A DNA stretch of 64,000 bases, from NCBI RefSeq assembly GCF_025147485.1, contig NZ_CP102263.1, positions 1,563,501 through 1,627,500 of the forward strand, written 5' to 3'. Below are positions 36,709-45,261 of this stretch, piece after piece. This stretch comes from Bacteroides uniformis. GTDB taxonomy: Bacteria > Bacteroidota > Bacteroidia > Bacteroidales > Bacteroidaceae. A program made the translations under genes and the position numbers. Each line of letters opens with the position of its first letter. Position 1 is the stretch's first letter. The notes beneath the pieces were generated by a model. The model saw nothing but the letters and a program-made list of their open reading frames with translations. It searched no databases and had not been told where the DNA came from.

Positions 36709-37518
36709 ATGGAACAAGGTGTTTGGCAAGAAATAGAACTGTTGTACCAGAAGTTTCAAAAACTTGGTATCAGTGAAGCGGTGGACTATGACAAGTACTA
36801 CCTTTATTCTCTCATTACCCATTCCACAGCCATAGAAGGCTCAACGTTGACCGAACTTGATACGCAGCTTCTCTTTGACGAGGGAGTAACAGCGAAAGGG
36901 AAACCGCTTGTACATCATCTGATGAATGAAGATTTGAAGCAAGCGTATGAACTTGCCAAAACTGAATCAGGCAGTCTTGTACCTATAACTCCTGCTTTTC
37001 TGAAAAGGTTGAATGCAATGTTGATGCGTACTACTGGCAGCGTTCACAGTGTGTTGGGCGGCTCTTTTGATTCTTCTAAAGGAGAGTTCCGTCTATGTGG
37101 TGTTACGGCTGGTGTTGGTGGACATTCTTATATGAACTATTTGAAAGTTCCTGCTAAGGTGGATGAACTTTGTGCGATTCTTCAAGAGAAGCAAAAAAAA
37201 ATGGGAACACTTCGAGAACAATACGAATTGAGCTTTAATGCCCACCTTAATTTAGTAACTATTCATCCGTGGGTGGATGGCAACGGAAGAACGGCTCGAT
37301 TACTGATGAACTACATCCAATTTTGTTATCACCTTTTTCCGACCAAAATATTTAAAGAAGATAGAGAAGAATATATTCTTTCCCTGCGCCAATGTCAGAA
37401 TGAAGAAACTAATCAGCCGTTTTTGGACTTTATGGCAAGGCAGTTGAAGAAATCACTTTCTATAGAAATTGAACGATTCAATGTATCACGAAAGAAAGGG
37501 TTTAGTTTTATGTTCTGA
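36709..37518 (+). CDS. Fic family protein (AMPylation domain), element-borne copy
   Basis: The 269-residue protein carries the complete Fic active site HPWVDGNGRTAR (His186), for transfer of AMP or another nucleotide to a Ser, Thr or Tyr of a target. Residues 39-44 (STAIEG) match the inhibitory [S/T]xxxE[G/N] helix placed N-terminal to the core, so it should be a self-inhibited class II Fic. The flap region (about 125-145) and the substrate-loop GGSFDSSKGEFR are present. It is the only gene on the + strand inside the element, has a good promoter, and has a close paralogue just outside attR (46889-47698). The target is unknown; cargo roles as toxin, stress or phage-defence factor are conjecture. 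Confidence 0.9.
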   Translation: MEQGVWQEIELLYQKFQKLGISEAVDYDKYYLYSLITHSTAIEGSTLTELDTQLLFDEGVTAKGKPLVHHLMNEDLKQAYELAKTESGSLVPITPAFLKRLNAMLMRTTGSVHSVLGGSFDSSKGEFRLCGVTAGVGGHSYMNYLKVPAKVDELCAILQEKQKKMGTLREQYELSFNAHLNLVTIHPWVDGNGRTARLLMNYIQFCYHLFPTKIFKEDREEYILSLRQCQNEETNQPFLDFMARQLKKSLSIEIERFNVSRKKGFSFMF

Positions 37519-37543
37519 TACTATATAAAACAAGGATTGCTAT

Positions 37544-38284
37544 TTATGAGTTTATGGTAAACTTGCATGTGGGAAAGTTTGAACATCCATAGAAAGTGCC
37601 GTACTTGCCTTTCCTCAAAATGAGATGTCCTCCGCATTGAGGACAAACACCTTGATTTATTAGGCGTGAACTTCTGTATTGCCGAGCCTTTGCGTTATGC
37701 TTATGCTGTTTTAGTTTCTCTTTATCAGCGATTATGCGATTCTGGTTAATTGTCTGTATTATCCAATTTATGGTCTCCTGATTAAGAACAGCAGTTCTGT
37801 ATTGTAATATAGCACGTTTTAGATTATATCTGTTTACAACTATGTTATTGTCAGCATGCACTTTTAATTCCGCACTGTTATTGAAAACGACAATTGGAAT
37901 AAAAAGTATATCCGTTGAACATTTGAGCAAATGATGCAAAAATCTTACATGTCCAGCGTTTTGTTTTATCGGATTGTAAAATTGATGTTTACTTTTATAG
38001 ATGGTTTGCGTCCAGTATTCACCGTTCTCTCTGCCCAAAATCCAACCTTTATATCCCTTTGTTTCAATTACAAAGACACCATAAGGTGAAACTACAATAT
38101 GGTCAATTTGTGTTGAATATCCGTTACTTTCGAATAGTAAATCATTAAAAACAACATACTCTTCTGGTAACTCTTGAATCTTGTTATTCACAAGTTTTTC
38201 AGAATACTTGCCTTTCCACATTGGCATCTTCAATTTAATAAAGATTACCACTGCAAAAAAGATAACGGTGATGGCAATATGCAT
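37544..38284 (-). CDS. NERD-domain protein with C-terminal topoisomerase-type zinc finger
   Basis: The 246-residue protein has one N-terminal membrane segment (about 2-18), a NERD domain (about 28-140) and a C4 zinc finger (about 212-242, CPQCGG and YGCSNFPTCKF). The QIDHIVVSPYGVFVIETKG segment has the D...ExK pattern of PD-(D/E)xK nucleases, to which NERD is related, so DNA cleavage or processing is possible. It is convergent with fic and 9 bp downstream of the 147-aa gene, so it may be co-expressed with the two exported proteins. NERD proteins are common in cargo and defence regions; the role here is not known. Confidence 0.85.
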   Translation of the reverse strand: MHIAITVIFFAVVIFIKLKMPMWKGKYSEKLVNNKIQELPEEYVVFNDLLFESNGYSTQIDHIVVSPYGVFVIETKGYKGWILGRENGEYWTQTIYKSKHQFYNPIKQNAGHVRFLHHLLKCSTDILFIPIVVFNNSAELKVHADNNIVVNRYNLKRAILQYRTAVLNQETINWIIQTINQNRIIADKEKLKQHKHNAKARQYRSSRLINQGVCPQCGGHLILRKGKYGTFYGCSNFPTCKFTINS

Positions 38285-38293
38285 ATTACTGAT

Positions 38294-38737
38294 TTAATAG
38301 ATTCTTTTTATCCATCTTTTACTTGATTCAAATCCCCATTGAACATGCCATCTTCTTCCTGTTACTTTATCTAACAAAAGAAATTGATATATATTTTTTG
38401 TTGGATATAATTCAAATGTTCCACAGCCTGTACCAAGAGATAGGTCTTCGTTATTAAGGGTTGCAGAACCTTCTTTATCATCATCCAAAGACCATTGTAC
38501 AATTTCTATTTTCCCTGTCATTGTATCTAATTGCAGAAAATTATATATATTTTCTGTTGGATATAGCTTGTATCTATCAAGTCCATGCATACGAAAATCT
38601 ATATCTTCTACAATAGCATGTATTTTAATCAAAGTAGAATCATTAACTGTTTTGGTATGTGAAATGGAACTTTCATTTTGTGCAAAAACACATAATGGAA
38701 TTAAAAATAAATAAAAAATAATCGTAAGTTTCTTCAT
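38294..38737 (-). CDS. Exported protein with two LYPT-x-NIY repeats, function unknown
   Basis: The 147-residue protein has a signal peptide (1-19, CVFAQ). Two copies of one motif follow: LYPTENIYNFLQLDTMTG...VQWS (about 60-86) and LYPTKNIYQFLLLDKVTGRRWHVQWG (second copy, about 112-137; shown in full length but read as two parts LYPTKNIYQFLLLDKVTG and RRWHVQWG). The repeats suggest a small beta-structured, propeller-like or beta-hairpin unit. I do not recognise a function. It lies between the NERD gene and the 239-aa exported protein on the same strand. Confidence 0.75.
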   Translation of the reverse strand: MKKLTIIFYLFLIPLCVFAQNESSISHTKTVNDSTLIKIHAIVEDIDFRMHGLDRYKLYPTENIYNFLQLDTMTGKIEIVQWSLDDDKEGSATLNNEDLSLGTGCGTFELYPTKNIYQFLLLDKVTGRRWHVQWGFESSKRWIKRIY

Positions 38738-38792
38738 AGGTAAATCATTTAAGTGATTAAAATTAAGGGTAATAGTATAGCTATTACTGTAT

Positions 38793-39512
38793 TTATTTCT
38801 TCCTATTTACATCCCATTTGAAAGTATAAATATAATCTCCGATGGGAATGTTTACAATCAAAATCTTACCTTTTTTCCTTTTAATATTCATATAGCCAAT
38901 AATAGCTTCATCGGGATAAATAGTTGTGGTTTTTAAATATCCTTGTTCACGTATAGTTCGGTCATTATCCATCATTTGTCCTAATGTAAGCATTTGATTG
39001 GTAGATGCGACATTTGCTTGGTATGCTGCATTAGCGTCATAATGATTGGTTATGGTAGTGTAAGCATAACCATTAGAAGAATAAGACGTAGAATAGGATG
39101 TTGAATATCCTGCTGTTCCTGCATTAATGCCGGCAGAGATTCCATATAATGCCATAGCCCATGCTTGTGAGCGTTTTATTTTTTTTTGATATTCTTCATT
39201 TGTATATACTTCAAGTTTTAAAGTATCATCTTTTTTTGTTAGTAGATTAGAGTGTACGCTATCAGGTTGGAATACAATTGGGGTTTCACTTAAATTCTTG
39301 ATAAAAATATCCAAGTGATAGTATTTTCCATAATCATCTTTTTCCTCAAAGCATGAAAGACCTACAACAAAATCATTTTTGTTTAAATAAGCCCAAAATT
39401 TTCCATCATTATATTCTGTCAGGATAGAATCGTTTTGGGGGTATATGAATGTTTGGGCTTTACATATGGTTGAAAGCAATAAAAATATTACCACGCATAT
39501 ATTCTGTTTCAT
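38793..39512 (-). CDS. Exported protein, function unknown
   Basis: The 239-residue protein has a clear signal peptide (1-19, ICKA|Q) and no lipobox. The middle holds an alanine/glycine/tyrosine/serine-rich stretch (about 120-165, with repeated YSTSYSTSYSS and YAYTTI). The C-terminal part (about 200-239, IIGYMNIKRKKGKILIV) looks like an all-beta domain. No family is recognised. It is the most upstream of the three leftward cargo genes; a 318-bp gap with a nested inverted repeat separates it from mob. It may form a secreted or periplasmic module with its 147-aa neighbour. Confidence 0.7.
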   Translation of the reverse strand: MKQNICVVIFLLLSTICKAQTFIYPQNDSILTEYNDGKFWAYLNKNDFVVGLSCFEEKDDYGKYYHLDIFIKNLSETPIVFQPDSVHSNLLTKKDDTLKLEVYTNEEYQKKIKRSQAWAMALYGISAGINAGTAGYSTSYSTSYSSNGYAYTTITNHYDANAAYQANVASTNQMLTLGQMMDNDRTIREQGYLKTTTIYPDEAIIGYMNIKRKKGKILIVNIPIGDYIYTFKWDVNRKK

Positions 39513-39599
39513 ATCAACTAACTGTTTTAATTATACACCTCCAGCTGCCACAAGGACTTTATAATATCACGAAGCGTGGAACTGTAATGCCACGTCTTT

Positions 39600-39716
39600 G
39601 AATGAAGGTCCTGAGAAAACCTTTGTGTACAGATGTAACAATAGCAGCCCACGCTATAGCGTGAGAACCACTATGCTATTCTTGTACACGTTTGAAAGTT
39701 TCTCAGGTTTTCATTC
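39600..39716. repeat. 117-bp nested inverted-repeat structure between mob and the cargo
   Basis: Five symmetric pairs are nested around one centre: GAATGA/TCATTC, CCTGAGAAA/TTTCTCAGG, TGTACA/TGTACA, AATAGCA/TGCTATT, and the perfect 14-bp palindrome CACGCTATAGCGTG at 39650-39663. The rest of the gap 39513-39830 has no supported gene; a smaller CGTGG/CCACG pair lies at about 39575-39595. It could be a structured RNA, a replication or transfer site, or a MITE-like unit. Confidence 0.75.
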
Positions 39717-39830
39717 GCAAGAAATAAGCATAACGCTTCTTCTAAATTCTAATATGTCTTGGATAGAGTAGCCTCAATCCGCTTACAAAGATATTTAATT
39801 TTATTGAGATACAATCAAATACTATCATAA

Positions 39831-41234
39831 TTACATTCTGAATCCTCTACTTTTTCTTGGTTCTTCTGCTAATTGTCGCAAACCTTGCCTTAATTTTTCC
39901 CATTGCTCCTTAAACCATTCGCCTATCGGCTGTCTGTTTATGGTCAGTATCAGTTTGCTATCATCGGTTGGATTCTTTTCCACCTTGAAAATATCATTCT
40001 TGATGTCAAACTTACGTTTGTGTTCTTCGGAATAAATCCTACCATTGCATCTGATAGCTTCCTTTTTTGTCAAAAGACTGTTTATCATATCTTTGGTAAA
40101 TCCGATGGCATAGCAGAGCTTTTCCATTCTCAACATTTCTTTGAGCAATGGGAACCAGTTGAACGCTTTTTCAAGAATGGCGTTCAATCGTGAAATTTCC
40201 TTGTCTTTGGCTTCAAGTTCTTGATTATGTATTCCTTGCAGGTTACGAATCTGCTTACTATGCTGTTCCTGCATTTGTTGCATCTTGGCTTTTAATTCAT
40301 CAATGCCCTTGTCACGTTTGGCAATTTCATGACGTAAATTCTCGTTAGATTGTTCTAAATCTTTCAACTTTCCACTTCCGAAAAGAGAACCTACACCACT
40401 GGTTATGGCAGTGGCTACATCGGTAGCTGCACTTTTGAGTTTGTCCGTGCGTATCTCTGCTTTTACTTGTTTGAGTTCTTGCTCGGCAAGGCTTACCTGT
40501 TGCTCCTTGTGTCGTTTGGTTTCCTCTATACGTTGCAGTTCGGCTTTCTGTTTTTTTATGATGAAATCGTTTCGCTCCAAGTGCTCCTTACCAGTGACAG
40601 CTTTTGCCTGCCCACGTTCCATCAGAAGTATATTGGAAGCCAAGGTCTGCATGGCTGCCATATCCTCGTCATTGAGCTTTCTGCTCTTTCCGGTTTCGTG
40701 GTTCATCCAGTCGAAAACGATATGGGCATGATAGTTCGGCTTGAACCATCTGTTCCCGACCTTGAAGCTTTCCCTGTCTTCCGCTTCCGGTTGACCGTTC
40801 AGCCAATGCCCTTCATCCTTGTGCAGGAAGATTTGCAACGGTGTGATGCCCCAGCGTCTTTGACACTCTTCACCGAATTTGCGTACATCAGCCAGTGTGG
40901 TATCCGGTCTGATGAGCAATACTCCTTCACGAATGGGTGAACATCCCGCCACCTTGATAATTTTTCCATTCTTTCCCTTGCGTTCCCTTTCCTTTTCCTG
41001 CATGGCACGTCCGGTCTTTTCCTTGACCATTTGCTTGATATTGTCATAATGAGTTCGCAGTTCGGGAGTGCCGAAGTCGGGATTTATCCACTGTTCGTTG
41101 TTGGTGGAGAGTTCGGGAACGACATAGATTCTGGACTCCCCGATGTTACGCATATATTCGGCAGTCCTTCGGTTGTGTACCTCGCTCGATGCGATGTTGC
41201 AAGGCTTGATGTGTATGCTTGATTTTGTTGCCAT
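39831..41234 (-). CDS. MobV/Pre-type relaxase (mobilization protein)
   Basis: The 467-residue protein matches the MobV (Pre/Mob) relaxases that nick oriT and lead the strand into a recipient. The N-terminal domain (about 1-200) has the metal-binding His motif in two parts, HKDEGHW (138-144) and NYHAHIVFDW (167-176). Residues about 225-365 form a long coiled coil rich in Gln, Glu and Lys, and the C-terminal part is basic. It follows a hairpin-rich region that is the likely oriT. In NBU1 the corresponding gene is mobN1. Without own secretion genes it needs a helper's coupling and T4SS proteins. Confidence 0.9.
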   Translation of the reverse strand: MATKSSIHIKPCNIASSEVHNRRTAEYMRNIGESRIYVVPELSTNNEQWINPDFGTPELRTHYDNIKQMVKEKTGRAMQEKERERKGKNGKIIKVAGCSPIREGVLLIRPDTTLADVRKFGEECQRRWGITPLQIFLHKDEGHWLNGQPEAEDRESFKVGNRWFKPNYHAHIVFDWMNHETGKSRKLNDEDMAAMQTLASNILLMERGQAKAVTGKEHLERNDFIIKKQKAELQRIEETKRHKEQQVSLAEQELKQVKAEIRTDKLKSAATDVATAITSGVGSLFGSGKLKDLEQSNENLRHEIAKRDKGIDELKAKMQQMQEQHSKQIRNLQGIHNQELEAKDKEISRLNAILEKAFNWFPLLKEMLRMEKLCYAIGFTKDMINSLLTKKEAIRCNGRIYSEEHKRKFDIKNDIFKVEKNPTDDSKLILTINRQPIGEWFKEQWEKLRQGLRQLAEEPRKSRGFRM

Positions 41235-41280
41235 AGCTTCTTTTCTTTGTTTACAATTGATTTACTTTGCTCGCTTTCGC

Positions 41281-41447
41281 AGAGGGGTTCTTAGGGGTAA
41301 CCCATAAGCGGAGATTGCAAAGAGAGGGTCACTCTTTGCTCGGGGTTCTCAGGGGTGAAACGCCCTGAGTGGGTTATTAGGGCAAAGTCCTAATCCCCTC
41401 GGGAGAGCCCACAACTACGAAAGCGGAGCGTGTAGTTATAGTGGGCT
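41281..41447. other. Likely oriT: cluster of hairpins upstream of mob
   Basis: Four inverted repeats lie in 167 bp: GGGTT/AACCC (41285-41303), GCAAAGAG/CTCTTTGC (41317-41339), CTCAGGG/CCCTGAG (41348-41369) and AGCCCAC-AACTAC/GTAGTT-ata-GTGGGCT (41406-41447). The last overlaps the 3' end of the primase gene. Position between prm and mob equals that of oriT in NBU1-type elements. No nick site can be read directly. Confidence 0.7.
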
Positions 41448-42402
41448 ATAACCGAAAGCCGTTTTTCTTTTTCGGTGACTGGCTGCTCATCCCTTTGACG
41501 GATTGGACTTGCCTTTTTCTTTCAACCTGTTTCTGTAAGTATTCGTTCAAGTCCTTGCATCCGCTGTAAATCTGTGAAGCGTCACGGATGTATCGGTCTC
41601 TGCTGTATTCCTTGCGGATTTGTTGGAGAGCTTCTATGCCTGCATGGTCGTTGTCAAAAAAGCAGTGGATGCGTTCGTAATTGCCCAACGGATAGAGAGC
41701 CTTGTTTACATTCGATACGGAGTTTAATACGATGTAGTCCTGTCCGTCCAACTCCGGATAATTCGGGCAGCTCTCCTGTCTCAATGTCAGAAAGGAAAGG
41801 TAGTCCATGAAACCCTCGAACACATAACAAGTGTTCCTCGCTTTCCCCGATTGTCTGATGTGGGAGATTTCCTTTGGGGCGATGCAGCCCTTGAAATAGC
41901 GGTTGCGAACCTCAAACCCACCAGAACCATTGGGAAAGGCGATGGCAAAGTATCGCTTGCCGTTGTGGGTGAAACGTGCTTCACTACATTCTCTTTTCGC
42001 CAGTTCTATGTTAATTCCTCTACCTTGCAAGTAGGCAAGCAGGGCAGGAGATGACAGCGGAACAATCTCCAACTGTTGGAAGCTCGGCTCAGAAGAGCTT
42101 TGCTTTCCAAAAGAGAAAGATACCGGGCGCACGTGCGGTGTCTGCTCTGCTATCCGTTTCAAGATGTAAGGTACATGGTCGGTAGCGTACAGATGTGCAG
42201 CCAGTGCAATGATGTTTCCGCCCTTTCCCAAACCGAAGTCATACCATTGTTCACGTTCGGTATTCACTTTGAACGATGCTTCACTCTCTTCCCGAAACGG
42301 AGATTTGTACCAAAGGTTGATACCTTGTTGTTTTACTGGTGAATAACCCAAGCTGTGCAGGTAGTCGGCTATTCGTATGCTTTTAGCTTCTTCTATTGTC
42401 AT
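41446..42402 (-). CDS. Element primase (Toprim domain), with a CHC2-like region lacking Cys
   Basis: The protein from ATG at 42402 (MTIEEAKSIRIAD) has 318 residues; an extension to 42462 is open but unneeded. Residues about 15-80 align in pattern with the DnaG zinc-ribbon domain (YKSPFREESEASFKV and WYDFGLGKGGNIIALA), but the metal-binding Cys/His residues are replaced, so no zinc site is visible. The Toprim domain (about 195-280) keeps the catalytic pattern FEGFMDY (Glu) and CFFDNDHAG (DxD). Its match in NBU1 is prmN1, involved in excision and transfer. It lies next to the likely oriT. Confidence 0.85.
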   Translation of the reverse strand: MTIEEAKSIRIADYLHSLGYSPVKQQGINLWYKSPFREESEASFKVNTEREQWYDFGLGKGGNIIALAAHLYATDHVPYILKRIAEQTPHVRPVSFSFGKQSSSEPSFQQLEIVPLSSPALLAYLQGRGINIELAKRECSEARFTHNGKRYFAIAFPNGSGGFEVRNRYFKGCIAPKEISHIRQSGKARNTCYVFEGFMDYLSFLTLRQESCPNYPELDGQDYIVLNSVSNVNKALYPLGNYERIHCFFDNDHAGIEALQQIRKEYSRDRYIRDASQIYSGCKDLNEYLQKQVERKRQVQSVKGMSSQSPKKKNGFRL

Positions 42403-42633
42403 TTTCTTGCGGATTTGTTGGTGAATGAAAAATGATGATTTGATGAATTTGGAATTTAACACACTGTTAAACAGCGTTATATCGGCTCATCTTTTTCTCA
42501 TCAGATTGCTTGCCAAAAGAGAAATGATGTTTTCTTTTTTCATCAGCAATCGTTGTTGATGAGTGTTTGATGAATACATATCTATCTGTAAGGCAATATA
42601 TTACTTCCCTTATTCATCATTTCATCAAAATAA

Positions 42634-43824
42634 TTAGATAGCGGTCAGTTGTTCTTTCGTTACCGTATAAAACCGACCAGTTTTCCTTTTCGGCTCATAG
42701 TGGCACTCACGATGGGGTGCGAACTCATAAGCGGTGTAGGATAGCGAATTGTGTGCAGAAGTAAGTTTCCATACTTCCTGCACAACTTTCCTCACTTGAT
42801 ACTTTTCAACCTTGACCTGTGAATAGAGTAGCAAGGTTACAAGGTCGTTCAGGCAGAATGATACGCTTTCCACGTTCATGTTCGACATGATGTCAAGCAA
42901 CAACTCGGTCATTTCTATTTCCAGTCGGTTGCGGTTGCTTCGGATTATTTTCTGCAAGGCTGCGGTATGTGTCAGTCTTGGGTTGAACCACATACGGCTT
43001 TCCTGTGTTGTGGATAGTTCCCTTTGGGTCAGGAAATAAAGAAATGCGGGTATTTCCGCTTTTAGCTTTTGCAGAAAGTTGGTATCATCACTCTGCAACG
43101 GCATTATCTTCCGCACCCAGTAGCGTGTTTCTCCTGCGTCTATGAGTATAGGCAGATATTCGTTGTTGGAACATAGCACGAACTTGGCGAAGAAAGCAAT
43201 CTCCGTTCGGTCTTTGCCTTTGGCTTCCACCTTGTAGGTGAAAGTGGTGCTCAGGTTTTTCAACCGTTCGCTGTCTTCCCTGCGGTTGAGCAAAACTTCG
43301 TCCACAACGATTAGTAGCTTTCCTGCCCAGTCGGAATTGAACTGGCTGCGGAAATCTTCGTTGGTGTTGAAAGTCACGTTGTTCTCAAACACGGCTTTCA
43401 GGAAGTTCAAGAACGTGCTTTTGCCTGTGTTGCGTTCTTCTGAAACAAGTAGGACAATAGGCAGCTTCTGTGTCGGCTGTAGATACAGCAGTTGCATATA
43501 GTCCATACCCAGCTCGTATTGTTCCCCGAAGATGTGCCGCATCAAGGATTGGATGTGGGAGAAGTCCCCCTGCTGCGGTTTATGCTCTATAGGCTCGTAA
43601 AGGTTCAGAAATCCCTCAATCTCCTTTTGGTAGTTCAAATGGTTGGGAACGGTGCAAAAGCCGTCATACTTGGGGACGGTGGCAAGATAATTCTTTCCAT
43701 AGTCCTGCCGTAATGTGCTGTTGTTCCATACGACACGTTTCTTCTCATAACCGCCATTGGCGCATGGCTGATTGACCACCTTGTACAAAGTTGTTCCTAC
43801 GCGCATATATTCTTCCTCCTTCAT
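42634..43824 (-). CDS. P4/SF3-type helicase (primase-helicase family)
   Basis: The 396-residue protein has the ATPase core of phage/plasmid SF3-type helicases: Walker A SEERNTGKST (about 128-137), Walker B KLLIVVDEVL (about 168-177) and the SF3 motif C region with FAKFVLCSNNEYLP. The C-terminal winged-helix-like part (about 330-395) resembles DNA-binding domains of P4-type proteins. It should unwind DNA at the element's origin or during excision and transfer. It is separated by 4 bp from the HTH gene upstream, so the two are co-transcribed. The position matches orf3 of NBU1. Confidence 0.85.
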   Translation of the reverse strand: MKEEEYMRVGTTLYKVVNQPCANGGYEKKRVVWNNSTLRQDYGKNYLATVPKYDGFCTVPNHLNYQKEIEGFLNLYEPIEHKPQQGDFSHIQSLMRHIFGEQYELGMDYMQLLYLQPTQKLPIVLLVSEERNTGKSTFLNFLKAVFENNVTFNTNEDFRSQFNSDWAGKLLIVVDEVLLNRREDSERLKNLSTTFTYKVEAKGKDRTEIAFFAKFVLCSNNEYLPILIDAGETRYWVRKIMPLQSDDTNFLQKLKAEIPAFLYFLTQRELSTTQESRMWFNPRLTHTAALQKIIRSNRNRLEIEMTELLLDIMSNMNVESVSFCLNDLVTLLLYSQVKVEKYQVRKVVQEVWKLTSAHNSLSYTAYEFAPHRECHYEPKRKTGRFYTVTKEQLTAI

Positions 43825-43828
43825 AGGC

Positions 43829-44143
43829 TTAGATTAAAGGATTGTGTTCACCTAAAATTCTCTGAATGTCGGATTGTCGGTATCTGACCTTGTTTCCAAC
43901 CTTTACAGGCTTCAGATAGTTTTTCTTAGACCAGTGCCAGAGTGTGGTATCACAAACACCGCACATCTTTTTCACTTCCTCTTTGGTTAGATACTTCTCC
44001 TTTCTTGCTTCCGCAATGGCGGTAGAAAGTTCATGCTTCGCACGGCTGATTAACTGGTTGGAGAATAATAGCAAATCTTCTCCTGTTACTTCCAACTTGA
44101 TGTTGCCGTTTCCGTTTTGGATAATTGCCAATATGTCTGTCAT
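43829..44143 (-). CDS. Helix-turn-helix protein, excisionase-like
   Basis: The 104-residue protein has a MerR/excisionase-type winged HTH at about 50-101: YLTKEEVKKMCGVCDTTLWHW, then YLKPVKVGNKVRYRQSDIQ (each shown in part of 20 residues or less: LTKEEVKKMCGVCDTTLWHW). The N-terminal half is a helical region that may dimerise. In NBU-type elements a small HTH protein at this position (orf2x-like) takes part in excision. It may also control its own operon with the helicase. Evidence for the DNA-binding fold is strong; the excision role is inferred. Confidence 0.82.
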   Translation of the reverse strand: MTDILAIIQNGNGNIKLEVTGEDLLLFSNQLISRAKHELSTAIAEARKEKYLTKEEVKKMCGVCDTTLWHWSKKNYLKPVKVGNKVRYRQSDIQRILGEHNPLI

Positions 44144-44312
44144 AGGCTTCTTGAAACTGCCGGTTGTAAGACTTCCCGTTTCGGCAGTATTATAAACGAA
44201 AAGCCACTACCCCGATTAGGATAGTGGCGCAAATATATAATGAAAATCAATCGTAAAACAATGATATTCAATTCGTTAAATTCGTAAAAACGAAAAGCGA
44301 ATTAAACGAACT

Positions 44313-45254
44313 TCAATTGGATAGATAGGCTTTCAATTCCTCGATGGCTTCATGGTCTTCACCAATGTCTTTTACCAGTTTCTTGCTGTTTCCAAACGGA
44401 GAAGTGAGATTTCTGTATGCTTTCTGGATGCCTCTTTCGTGGACGATTTCTTGTTCCTTGAACTGCTCGTACAGTGCGTTTCTGAAAGTCTTGATGGGAC
44501 ACTTCCGCATGAATCGGTATTCCACCAGTGCGATAAACAGTCGTGCTATATCTGTTTCCGTAGCATGGGTTTTCAATCGTGTGCCAATTCTTTCAATCAG
44601 TATGTCATGCCTTTCTATCAGAAGTTCTGGCAACGTGCGTGTGTCGGCTTTGCGTCCTGCGGTCTTTGGCTGTTCTTCCTGCAGCATATCTGTTTCTTCC
44701 TCGTCCATGTCTTCATCTTCTTCTATTGCCCATTCCACGAGAGAGTTTTCCTCAATGGCTTTCTGTTGCTTCCTGAATACTTGCCAGTCCTCTTTGGTTC
44801 TCATGCCATTGGCGATGCTTTTTCTGATAATGAATTTGACCATGCCGGAAACAAGCCATTTGTATAAGGTGGGAATATCCTTTCTTTTGGTCAGTTCCTC
44901 ACCCTGTTCCACCATGCACTCATAGCTTCGTCCGTAATAGAGCCATGCAAGCATGGCAGGAACAATACTTCTCTTGTTCGGGGTATGAAACTCATTCACT
45001 ATCTTCTCGGCAAGGTCTGATTGTAAAAGAACATTTTCCAGTTCCTCGAAATCAGGGTTTCTATCATCGCCTATTCTCTTGCGTGCTGCTTCTTTATATT
45101 TCGGAACAAGCCTTACAGCCGTATTGAAAATATTGAAGAACCCTTTGAACTTCTTGTCGTTCATTTCTTCTACAAAATCGGCATATTCATTCGGATGGCT
45201 GTCGAGCCATTCCTTTATCAGTCTTTTGAAATTATCATATTCCTGTTGTCCCAT
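44313..45254 (-). CDS. Element protein next to the integrase, function unknown
   Basis: The 313-residue cytoplasmic protein is helical and rich in charged residues, with a strongly acidic segment at about 175-195 (EEDEDMDEEETDMLQEE). No known catalytic motif is visible. Proteins at this location, directly downstream of integrases of NBU-type elements (orf2-like), are required for excision in NBU1, so a similar role is plausible here. It starts 7 bp after the integrase stop and is surely co-transcribed. The 169-bp gap to the HTH gene holds no recognised feature. Confidence 0.78.
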   Translation of the reverse strand: MGQQEYDNFKRLIKEWLDSHPNEYADFVEEMNDKKFKGFFNIFNTAVRLVPKYKEAARKRIGDDRNPDFEELENVLLQSDLAEKIVNEFHTPNKRSIVPAMLAWLYYGRSYECMVEQGEELTKRKDIPTLYKWLVSGMVKFIIRKSIANGMRTKEDWQVFRKQQKAIEENSLVEWAIEEDEDMDEEETDMLQEEQPKTAGRKADTRTLPELLIERHDILIERIGTRLKTHATETDIARLFIALVEYRFMRKCPIKTFRNALYEQFKEQEIVHERGIQKAYRNLTSPFGNSKKLVKDIGEDHEAIEELKAYLSN

Positions 45255-45261
45255 ACAAGTA

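Noticed and set aside
39600..39716. Retron msr-msd or OMEGA RNA
   Set aside because: No reverse transcriptase and no TnpB/IscB gene is near; only the inverted-repeat structure supports it.
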